This document shows, piece by piece, positions 36,495 to 44,969 of a stretch of 64,000 nucleotides of DNA. Under the pieces are notes generated by a model, which saw nothing but the letters and a program-made list of their open reading frames with translations, ran no database searches and was not told the origin of the DNA. The position numbers were made by a program, and so were the translations under genes. The stretch comes from Octadecabacter arcticus 238 (GTDB lineage: Bacteria; Pseudomonadota; Alphaproteobacteria; Rhodobacterales; Rhodobacteraceae). The stretch spans positions 1,865,001-1,929,000 of the forward strand of contig NC_020908.1 in assembly GCF_000155735.2 (NCBI RefSeq), written 5' to 3'. Each line of letters opens with the position of its first letter. Positions within the stretch are counted from its first letter, which is position 1.

Positions 36495-38299
36495 TGAATT
36501 TACCCGAATTTCACTCCGAATTCCGTAATCATGCGCTCGGAATTCTGGCCGAACGCGCGAGCAACCCTGATGAGAGCTTTCCTGTAGAGGAGTTGGTGTT
36601 CGCCGAACTTGCAATGGACAACGCAAGCACTGCGGGGATTTCTGAAGCACCTGAGATTTGCCACTGGTCTGGAATGGTCGGGTCCAGCAAGCTTCGTATT
36701 TCGGGGTTCAGCATTTCGGCAGATGATACGCGGATCGATTTGTTTTTGACCCATTATCTTGGTACTGATCATATCAGTCAGCTTCGGGATTCTGATTTGT
36801 CATCAGTCGCAAAGTCTGCGGTGAACTTTGCACTGAACGCGGCGAACGGTAAGCTTGCGTCAAAACTTGATCCGACCAGTCCTATTCTCGATCTTGTCGA
36901 AACCCTTCAGCGTAAATGGCATGATCTCGATCAGTTGCGGATTGTCGTCCTAACGGATGGACAGACGAAATCAAAACACTTCACCCCTCGGCAAGTCGAG
37001 GGACGGTTAGTTCAAGTCGAAGCCATAGATATTGAACGCCTGTTCCGTCACACGACTGGCAAGCCGAGAGATGAAATCAATATCAGCTTTGAGCAAGCAA
37101 TTGGCAGATCACTTCCCTGCGTTCATGTGGCCGACCCGAACGCAAATTACGACTATGCGCTTACAGCCATTCCGGGCGAAGTCGTGCGTGCTTTATACGA
37201 GAGATACAACACGACACTTCTTGAAGCAAATGTCCGGTCGTTTCTCGGGACAAGAAGAGCTGTGAACAGGGGGATTGTGAAGACTCTCGAACAAGAACCC
37301 GGTAACTTCCTTGCTTATAATAATGGATTGGTAATGATTTGCGATGAGGCGTTACTGAGCAAGTCTTCTGACGGGCAGGTAGGTTTGTCGCTCTTGAAGG
37401 GGCTGCAAATAGTGAACGGAGGACAGACCACGTCTTCCATTTATTTTGCCAGCCGTGACGTGAAAGATATTGATTTGACAACTGTGATGGTTCCAGCAAA
37501 AATTGTGATCCTTCGCGGCTCCGATGAAGATGACCGGGAAACACTGATTTCGCGCATCTCGCAGTACGCCAACAGCCAGAATGCGGTGAAAACATCTGAT
37601 CTTTCAGCCAATCGCACGATACACGTTCAACTCGAAAAGCTAGCGAATGATACTTGGTGCCCCGATGGAACTGGACGCTGGTTTTACGAGCGGGCAGCGG
37701 GTTCCTACGCGGTCACCATGCTTCGGGAAGGGCGAACGCCAGCGCAAAAAAGACGTTTGCGAGAGATGATACCTACCGCAAGAAAGCTGACGAAAAACGA
37801 CATCGCGAAATATCATGAAACATGGAGAGGGCTACCGGCCCAAGTTGCACTGGGAGGGGAAAAGAACTTTGGGCAGTTTATGGCCGCCATCGACGAAAGC
37901 CCTGATACAGTTCCCGAGGTTCTGGATGTTGGTTGGTACAAAGAGCTTATCGCGAAGGTTATTTTATTCAAAGCGATTGAAAAGCAGATAAAAACAAAAG
38001 ACGCGAAGCTCATTTTCAAGCAAGGGTACGTGAATGTCGCGAGCTACACCATTGCAATATTTGCAGTCCGGTTTGGGGAAAGGGTCGATTTGATGCAGGT
38101 CTGGCAGCGGCAGGATACGTCTGGTCCGTTGAGCAGATTGTTGTGGGAATGGGCAAAAATTGTGAACTCTGTTTTCAATCGTCTGGGTGATGGAGCGCAG
38201 TTTTCCGAGTTGGCCAAGAGAGAGAAGACATGGGAGGCTGTAAAGGCTGAACCTTTCCCGGAGCCGCAAGAGTTGATCTCTGAGATCTCTCAGAATTAG
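36494..38299 (+). CDS. AIPR-family (abortive phage resistance) protein
   Basis: 601 residues. The AIPR core is clear: RYNTTLLEANVRSFLGTRRAVNRG (about 238-262), NFLAYNNGLVMICDEA (about 271) and LQIVNGGQTTSSIYFA (about 304). The N-terminal 150 residues are variable, as in other members. AIPR proteins were first linked to abortive infection in lactococci and occur next to modification genes. The biochemical role is unknown. It is the last gene of the operon. No terminator hairpin was obvious after 38299. Confidence 0.9.
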   Translation: MNLPEFHSEFRNHALGILAERASNPDESFPVEELVFAELAMDNASTAGISEAPEICHWSGMVGSSKLRISGFSISADDTRIDLFLTHYLGTDHISQLRDSDLSSVAKSAVNFALNAANGKLASKLDPTSPILDLVETLQRKWHDLDQLRIVVLTDGQTKSKHFTPRQVEGRLVQVEAIDIERLFRHTTGKPRDEINISFEQAIGRSLPCVHVADPNANYDYALTAIPGEVVRALYERYNTTLLEANVRSFLGTRRAVNRGIVKTLEQEPGNFLAYNNGLVMICDEALLSKSSDGQVGLSLLKGLQIVNGGQTTSSIYFASRDVKDIDLTTVMVPAKIVILRGSDEDDRETLISRISQYANSQNAVKTSDLSANRTIHVQLEKLANDTWCPDGTGRWFYERAAGSYAVTMLREGRTPAQKRRLREMIPTARKLTKNDIAKYHETWRGLPAQVALGGEKNFGQFMAAIDESPDTVPEVLDVGWYKELIAKVILFKAIEKQIKTKDAKLIFKQGYVNVASYTIAIFAVRFGERVDLMQVWQRQDTSGPLSRLLWEWAKIVNSVFNRLGDGAQFSELAKREKTWEAVKAEPFPEPQELISEISQN

Positions 38300-38316
38300 A
38301 TATATGCCTTTTTGGT

Positions 38317-38517
38317 TTGGTGGGCGCTGCTCAGCGTATTCCGGAGCATCCAGAACAGGGAGGGCTTGTGTACGTCGTCAGGTTTTTTGGGTCCAAAGTC
38401 GGCTTAAGCTGGGAGAGTGTCTGGCTCATCTGGTTGGTTTCATTATGCGGCGCGCTGGCAGTGATGCAAGCGGCGTGCTTCGAGCGTCTTTCGTTTGATC
38501 CTTTCCCTTTGTTTTAG
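38317..38517 (+). CDS. Small putative membrane protein
   Basis: 66-codon frame with one convincing transmembrane helix (WESVWLIWLVSLCGALAVMQA) and a C-terminus FERLSFDPFPLF. GTG at 38317 or an internal GTG at 38371 could start it. No ribosome site stands out. Unrecognised, and possibly the remnant of a larger gene. It lies 18 bp after the AIPR gene. Confidence 0.35.
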   Translation: MVGAAQRIPEHPEQGGLVYVVRFFGSKVGLSWESVWLIWLVSLCGALAVMQAACFERLSFDPFPLF

Positions 38518-38527
38518 AATGGCTTTG

Positions 38528-38743
38528 TCACGTCCGAAGTAGACGTCTGATGGTGAAACCTAGAGTTTTCGTCAGGTGCGGAGCGCCGGTCAGTTTCGAA
38601 AGGGTTAGTGCCTTTGAAGAACCTGCCGACAGCGTGATGCCCGCCTCTGAAATCATAACGCTTCGATACCGATGTCCGAACAGGCGAAGCAACGCGCCAA
38701 CGAAGGAACCTCTAGAAACTTTGCTAATCTTCTGTGACTTCAT
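38528..38743 (-). pseudogene. Possible N-terminal fragment of a helicase-IV-like protein
   Basis: 71 codons: a basic leader, then LFGHRYRSVMISEAGITLSAG and LTLSKLTGAPHLTK. The pattern recalls, from memory, the small N-terminal domain that precedes UvrD-type helicase IV. No helicase motifs follow because the frame stops after LLRT. Low confidence. 38744-39126 holds only a 50-codon hydrophobic frame from GTG 38931 that could be a signal-peptide-like product. Confidence 0.3.
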
Positions 38744-40079
38744 ATACCATTGATCCAGTACTGCTCAACATGCTGATCTTCATTCATAAAACGCTACTTG
38801 AAAGGCCTCCGCAATCTGAACGTTCCCCGCACAGAGCTGTTGATCGAAAAGGGAACTTGATTTGCGAAAGTACAGCTATTGGTTTGTGAATCCGCCAAGC
38901 ATCAATCAACGTTGCGGGCGGGAATAGTAAGTGGGATTTGGATTCATAAGATATTTTGCAGTTTTGGGTGTTTTCGTTCTTGCGGTAGGAGCTTCAACGG
39001 CAACGCAACAGTCAACATCAAAGGCGTGCAGGCTCACATTGAAATTGTATTTCTTACTTCTAAACAACCTTTACGCGAAGTGATTATACATTAAACTAAA
39101 AGGTAACTGTTTGATTAGGAAGATTTATGAGCACTCCAAAACAAGTTAGGTCAAAGTTGCATCTGAAAGCTAGCTATATCGGGCCAATTATGAGCCTGGA
39201 CTCAGATCTGTCCGAAGAGCGCCAAAACCTGATCTTCGCTACTAACGGGACGGGAAAATCGTTCCTTTCGCGAACCTTCCGACTTTTGGACCAATTCCGT
39301 GATGATCAACAGAGTATCCAAGCATCTGATATCGTTTCAGAGGAGGGTACTGTCGGAACGTTTAGAATATTGGAAGGCGCAGCCAACCTTGCTGAGGTGA
39401 ACCTTGATACAAGCGGGGGCTCAAGTCTAAACATCTCGCCGGATCATTTATTTCACGTCTTTTCAGCTGATTATGTTGAGAGCGAACTGAAGCGGAAAAG
39501 TTATCATGAGTTAGATGGCACAACGACCCATGAGATTATACTTGGCAAACCCAATGCTGAATTGATTGAAAAACAGGACGAACTGGAAAAGAAACAAGCA
39601 GATTATCGATTGCAGTTAGCCGACCTTCGTAAACAGTTTGAAACAGATAAAGAAGTTGTAAAGAAAAGTTTTGCGATTACCGCCAGTCTAGGTGAATTTA
39701 GGAGCTTGGACTTGTTAAAAGTGATTGCGTCTGAAGCAGAAGAATCAGATGATATTGCCACCCTGAAGGCCCAGTATGAAAAAATTAAGTCCCTTCCTGA
39801 AGGGGCTAAAGTTGACGTGCAAGCCGAGGCAAGCAACTGTTTTCTTAATCCGTCAAAAATGGTTGCTGGGCTACAACAAACCGTGACGCCAGCCAGAATT
39901 GATGAAAAAGTTAAACAGAAAATATTAGCTGACCCTGATTTCTTTAAGGTGGGCATCGAGAAGCTATCTGATGACCCTGCTCTCTGCCATTTCTGTACCC
40001 AAGAGCTACAAACAACAGCGCTCGCTGCAATAGCTGTCTATAGAGAGTATTTTGGGGACGAAGAAGCTTCACTTCAGGG

Positions 40080-41165
40080 CTTGGATTCAAACATCAAGTG
40101 CAACGGTTGATTTGAAGGCCGCGATTTCGTCGGCCATGGCTTCAGCGGGTGTTCTCCAACCGAGAGTTTTTCTCGGGCGGTTGTTCATCAGGTTTGCAAC
40201 GTCGTTCAGCCATGTTTGGCTTGCACCGTTCAGGTCAGTTCCTTTGGGCATGTACTGACGCAGCAGTCCGTTGGTGTTCTCGTTGCTGCCACGCTGCCAA
40301 GGCGCATGCGGATCGCAGAACCAGATATCGATCTTCAACCGTCTGGCGAGTTCGGGGTGGCAGGCCATTTCGGAGCCGCGGTCGTAGGTCATGCTCTTGC
40401 GCAAAGCAGCGGGTAGTCGTCTCATCTGGCGGGTGAAGCTGTCGAGCGCGGCCTCGGCCCCATTGCCGTCCATTTTGCAAAGAATGACAAAGCGTGTCTT
40501 GCGCTCGACCAAGGTCCCCACTGACGAGCGATTGAATGCGCCCTTGATGAGGTCGCCCTCCCAATGGCCTGGTACCAGTCGCGCTTCGATCTCTTCAGGG
40601 CGATTGATAATGCGCAATGATTCCGGGACCATAGCACTGCCCGCCGCTGTCCTGCGCTTGAGCCCACGCTTAGGCTTCGCTTGACGCAACGCCTCGATCA
40701 TCGCCGCCTTCAGCCCACCACGTGGCTGCGCGTAAATCGCGGCATAGATGGTCTCATGGCTCACATGGGCGGATGGATCATCAGGCTTCATGAGACGCAG
40801 TCTCTGCGCAATCTGCTCAGGCGACCAGTGCAGATGTACGAGCTTGCCATGAACAAAACGATAAAGATCGCTCCCCTCCACAAGCTTGCGCTCGCGGCGG
40901 CAGCGCGCACGCCGGGCATCATAGGCCTGCCGCGCCGCTTGCGGGCAATAGCTGCCGTCTTCCTGCCGACCTCGCGCCAGCTCACGGCAGATCGTGCTCG
41001 CCGGGCGATGCAAAAGCTGGCCGATCAACCGCTGACTGCTGCCCCTATTATGCTCGGCTAATATCACGCCACGGTCCTCGCTGCTGAGGTGCTTGCTTCG
41101 TATGTCCATCACAACATCCTATGCCCAAAGGGCTCTGAGTGTTGCATTTGAAACTTGAGCCTAAG
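40080..41165 (-). mobile_element. IS30-family insertion sequence, copy 2 (1086 bp)
   Basis: Same ends and length as copy 1. The flanking duplication is GGG (40077-40079 and 41166-41168). It lies in the same orientation as copy 1, 22.7 kb away, so the two form direct repeats bracketing the methyltransferase-to-AIPR cassette. Confidence 0.93.
40087..41112 (-). CDS. IS30-family transposase (copy 2)
   Basis: 341 residues, the same protein as copy 1 at 17371-18396, with the same DDE core (HWEGDLIKG, TYDRGSEM, NENTNGLL). Intact. It interrupts the AAA_13-type ATPase gene in antisense orientation. Confidence 0.93.
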   Translation of the reverse strand: MMDIRSKHLSSEDRGVILAEHNRGSSQRLIGQLLHRPASTICRELARGRQEDGSYCPQAARQAYDARRARCRRERKLVEGSDLYRFVHGKLVHLHWSPEQIAQRLRLMKPDDPSAHVSHETIYAAIYAQPRGGLKAAMIEALRQAKPKRGLKRRTAAGSAMVPESLRIINRPEEIEARLVPGHWEGDLIKGAFNRSSVGTLVERKTRFVILCKMDGNGAEAALDSFTRQMRRLPAALRKSMTYDRGSEMACHPELARRLKIDIWFCDPHAPWQRGSNENTNGLLRQYMPKGTDLNGASQTWLNDVANLMNNRPRKTLGWRTPAEAMADEIAAFKSTVALDV

Positions 41166-41956
41166 GGGCGTCATACTTGAGCTAAAGAAAGAACTTAGTG
41201 CGCTTCAGGCGAGAATCAGTGACGCCTCAAAAAGTTGTCTTCGTGTACAAGCCAGTTACAACGAACTCAAAATATACTTCCCAGATCTAGTTACAGAAAC
41301 ACTCGATTCTATCGATGACAAGTTTGACTTACTTAGCGATGAATATACGTTAATTGATGCCTTTTTGGACCTGAAATCGAAAGATTTGACCAAACCCCAG
41401 AACGTTGATTGGGTTTCTAGGTTGGTCGGAATTGAAACAGCGCTTCAGGCGTCTATCACTGCTAACAATGGTAAGATTGCGGTACTTTCTGGCAAGTTAG
41501 CGAAGGCGGGAAAGCAAAAGCAAGACATTCAAAGAGCAGCATGTATTTCGATGATAGAGGCGTTTCGGACGAAAAAGGCGCCGGCACTAGCGAACTTTAA
41601 GTTACTCGAAACATCTGGAAAAGCTCTCGCTGTAGAAGTTATTAATCTCAAAAAAACCAGTGGTGGTAAGGTTAGCGCAAGAGACAAAGTCGCTGTGACT
41701 TTTGAGTATTTGTTGGGATATGTGTTTGGGGCTAAATACACCTTTGATGCCGCACGATTTGTTGTTCAGCGAAACAAGTCGGACATGACTCGAGGCGGTG
41801 ATCGAACTTTAAGCGAAGGCGAAAAGTCTGTCTTGGGCTTTTGTTATTATCTAGCTCAAACGCACCTCAAAGTTGCCGAGGCAGATGACTACAATAAGGT
41901 CTTTTTCATTATTGATGATCCTGTTTCGTCTGTTTCATTTGACTATATCTATAGTA

Positions 41957-43156
41957 AAGCTTATCCCTTTTAGTCCGGTTGCCCCACATGTTGACGCGGC
42001 GCAGAATCTTGCCCTTGTGGCTTTAGAGGCGGATCGGATCAGTTTGTAACGTCTGGTGGGTTTATAGGGCGTGGCTTTTGCCGTGAACGAGGCCCTTCAG
42101 GCGCGCTGTTCAACAAAATCACGATATGTCGCTGGCCCGAGACCAACACCGATCCCCAGCAGCGTGTCGAAGGCGCTTCGCATGTGTCGCCGTCGGTTCC
42201 AGCGGAACACGAATTCGTCGAGATAGCGTTGTAGATGGCACTTTCTGAGGCCGTGGAAGACGCCTTTTGCCCACGTTTTTAGGTTGGAGAACACGCGGTG
42301 GACCCAGTGGAGTATGTCGTGTGCCTTCTTGCCGCTGACGACCTTTGCCTCATGCGTGTTTGCAGGAGGATTTTCGTAACCGAGCCAGCCATCCGTGATG
42401 ATGTGAGCGCCAGGCTCTACAGCCTGACCAATGAACCCGTGCAGCGTCTTTGACGCGCCGTCGGGAATGTGTTTCATCCTGATACGGCGCGGATGTCCGT
42501 CACTTGATAACTCGACGGCACAGACGACAAACATCTTTCCAACCGGGCTCCGCCCACCCTTTGGCCGGTCCTCGGGATCATGCCGGGACCGGAACGGCAT
42601 CTCTGTTTCATCGATTTCGACAAGGTCTTTCAGGGGGTTGCGGTCAGGGTTGACCATCGACCGCCGCAGCTTTTGCAAGAGGAGGTCGCCGAGAAGCGCC
42701 ATCGGTCCGAGCGACGATGGCGACCCGTCTTGTAGCTGCCAAGGCCAAGTTGCGCCTGAAGTTGCAGCGCTGACATGCCGTTGGAATGGCTGGTGATGAT
42801 GTGCGCGGCAAGAAACCAAATTCGCAACGGCAAATGGCTGCTGTGCATTACCGTGCCAGCCGTCACGGATGTCTGCCGTGCGCAACCGGCACATTCCCAA
42901 GTCGCGCGATTTCGCTTTAACGGCCAGCCCTTGCAGGTGCCACAGGAAGGACAGACGAAGCCCTCAGGCCAACGATGTTCCACCAGATAATGCGAACACG
43001 CTTCCTCATCAGAAAACCTGGCGTCGAACGCGGGGCGGGACATGGGTTTGTCGTTTTTCCATCTGGCTGGCATGGGAAGAACAATACCAGAACATTCTAG
43101 ATTGGCAAGCCGCTTCGCACTACATCAGGTGCCGCCGGAGCAAAGGGGATAAGCCT
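41957..43156 (-). mobile_element. IS1595-family insertion sequence (about 1200 bp)
   Basis: Inverted ends AAGCTTATCCC and AGGCTTATCCC, extended by a partial match including TCCGG. The repeat TATCTATAGTA flanks it (41946-41956 and 43157-43167). That is 11 bp, longer than the 8 bp usual for the family, so the exact ends may shift by a few bases. Confidence 0.85.
42097..43073 (-). pseudogene. IS1595-family transposase with frameshift
   Basis: The N-terminal frame (43073 to about 42735) has the family's zinc ribbon, FVCPSCGTCKGW and WECAGCARQTSVTAGT. The catalytic frame (about 42735 to 42097) has DDE-like EIDETEMPF and IITDGWLGY, then HWVHRVFSNLKTWAKGVFHG. The two frames meet after LGLGSYKT, where one base is gained or lost. 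An insertion or deletion error is likely. Programmed frameshifting is not typical for this family. The element is probably immobile. Confidence 0.85.
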
Positions 43157-43850
43157 TATCTATAGTATTGCACAGATCATTAAATCCCTGCGACTGAAAG
43201 ATGCAGAGTTGCGATTTGATAGTAGCCCATTTCAGCGACCTAGAATGTTGATCCTAACGCATAATGATTACTTCTATAATCTGGCTAGCGCCAACAATGT
43301 GGTTCCAAAATCGGCTCTATTTCAGCTTACGGATAACAACGGTCACCATACCCTGAATCAACAAAAGCAATTTGTAGCGCCTCATGTAGCCCATATGAAG
43401 GAAGTTTTTGATGTAGCGTCAGCTAGCAGGCCGCCCAATCATCAAACAGCCAACTCAATCAGGTGTATCCTTGAGGGCATGTGGCGCTTTTGCAAGCCGG
43501 ATTTAGATGATCTTGGGGCCTTTGTATCATTTGCCTCAAACAATCTTGGGATTGACGTGAAGAGTATGTTGCTACTGAACAACCTAAGTCATGGTGCCAA
43601 AATGTACTCGGATGCGACTTTTGAGACGGATATTGTCGTCGCGGCGAAAGAAGTGCTTATGATTGTGGAAAAGTTAGCACCAGGACAGTTGAAGAAAGTG
43701 GCGTAAGTTCGGATGATATGTCGAGTTGCGCTAGTAGCATTTAATATAGCGTTTTTACACAGTGCAATACTGATCTCTGTAATTGCTAGTTTGTAGGCAT
43801 AACCTCAAAGATCTACGGTGGGGTTTAATAGATTTTGGGAGCTTTCTTTG

Positions 43851-44969
43851 GTGCGTTTTATTCATACAGCCGACCTTCACCTTGCGAAGCCCTTCGGTCG
43901 GTTCGACGCTGACACACAGGCTGCCCTACGCGTGGCGCGGCTTGACGCTCTAAGTTGTCTTGGAGCCGCAGCGCGTGTTGGCAAAGCCGAATTCATCTTG
44001 ATTGCAGGAGATACCTTCGACGCCGAAGCGCCGCCCTCCAAAGTTGTTCGGCGTGCGCTCGACGTCATGGCTGAATTCGCTGACCTGCAATGGGTACTTT
44101 TGCCAGGAAACCACGACAGCCTCGCTGCAGTTGACCTCTGGGAACGGATAGAACGCGACAAACCTGACAACGTGATCCTCGCAGTGACGTCGGAGGTGAT
44201 CAAAATCGGAGATCACATCGCTATCCTCCCAGCTCCGCCCACAGTTCGGAATCCAGGCGTCGACCTCACAGATTGGATGACCGATGCGCAAACAGGCCAA
44301 CGCTTCAGGATTGGCTTGGCGCACGGCGGCATCTTGGATTTCGGTAGCGAAGAGGTGACAGTTGCCGTCATTCGACCCGATCGGGCAGAGCGGTCTAAGC
44401 TTGACTATCTAGCGCTAGGCGACTGGCACGGACAAAAATCGATCACGTCACGGACTTGGTATTCAGGCAGCCCTGAGGCGGACAATTTCAAAGGGCATGC
44501 AGCAGCAGGTGCCCTCCTCGTAGAAATCACAGCGCCCGGTGACGCGCCGCAGGTCACAGCCGTCCCCATAGGGCAATTTGATTGGCGACCAATTGCGCTT
44601 GAATTCTTTGCAGGCACGGACCCAGTCCAACAATTGACTGATGCACTTCCTGTTTTGGGGCGGGATAAAACGCTTGTGAGGTTAGAGGCATCTGGACGCC
44701 TTGGGTTGCTGGAACAAAGCCAGCTGCGAGAGATGTGTGCGAAGATCGCTGATGACTTTCACTATTTTGAGGTGATCCTTGATCGATTAGGAATTGAACA
44801 AGCAGTGGATGACCTTGATCTAATCGCAACAGGTGGGGCACTGCGGGCAACAGCTGACAGCCTTTTTGCGGCTACTGATCTGGAGGGACGTACAGCTGAG
44901 GATGTCCAGGTCGCCCAAATCGCCCTGACGCATCTGTTTCATGTTGCCCAACAGGAATCGACCCAATGA
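43851..44969 (+). CDS. SbcD/Mre11-like metallophosphoesterase (YhaO-type)
   Basis: 372 residues from GTG 43851 (VRFIHTADLHLAKPF), with GGGAG 14 bases upstream. An earlier frame start at 43818 would add eleven non-conserved codons. Calcineurin-like phosphoesterase motifs: HTADLH, AGDTFDAEAPP, LLPGNHDSL, LAHGG, and LALGDWHG. Two Mn ions are expected at the active site. It is the nuclease half of a Mre11/Rad50-type complex with the next gene, whose start overlaps its stop (ATGA). It processes DNA ends in repair or, in this context, possibly foreign DNA. Shorter than classic SbcD and closer to Bacillus YhaO. Confidence 0.88.
   Translation: MRFIHTADLHLAKPFGRFDADTQAALRVARLDALSCLGAAARVGKAEFILIAGDTFDAEAPPSKVVRRALDVMAEFADLQWVLLPGNHDSLAAVDLWERIERDKPDNVILAVTSEVIKIGDHIAILPAPPTVRNPGVDLTDWMTDAQTGQRFRIGLAHGGILDFGSEEVTVAVIRPDRAERSKLDYLALGDWHGQKSITSRTWYSGSPEADNFKGHAAAGALLVEITAPGDAPQVTAVPIGQFDWRPIALEFFAGTDPVQQLTDALPVLGRDKTLVRLEASGRLGLLEQSQLREMCAKIADDFHYFEVILDRLGIEQAVDDLDLIATGGALRATADSLFAATDLEGRTAEDVQVAQIALTHLFHVAQQESTQ

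Larger units (their letters stand above)
39127..43706 (+). pseudogene. AAA_13-type (RloC/PrrC-like) ATPase gene split by IS30 and IS1595
   Basis: Three exon-like pieces, 39127-40079, 41169-41956 and 43168-43706, join in frame once each IS and one target copy are removed, giving about 759 codons. Walker A is FATNGTGKSF (residues 37-46), with a CHFC zinc-hook-like pair near 287 inside a coiled coil. After the first insertion come the ABC signature LSEGEKSVLGF and Walker B FFIIDDPVSSVS. The H-loop ILTHNDYFY follows the second insertion. These fit the ATPases of anticodon-nuclease and abortive-infection systems. The separate effector domain seen in PrrC was not recognised here, so a DNA-repair-like SMC role is an alternative. 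It is now inactive unless the insertions excise. Its position directly after the Z1 operon supports a defence island. Confidence 0.85.
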
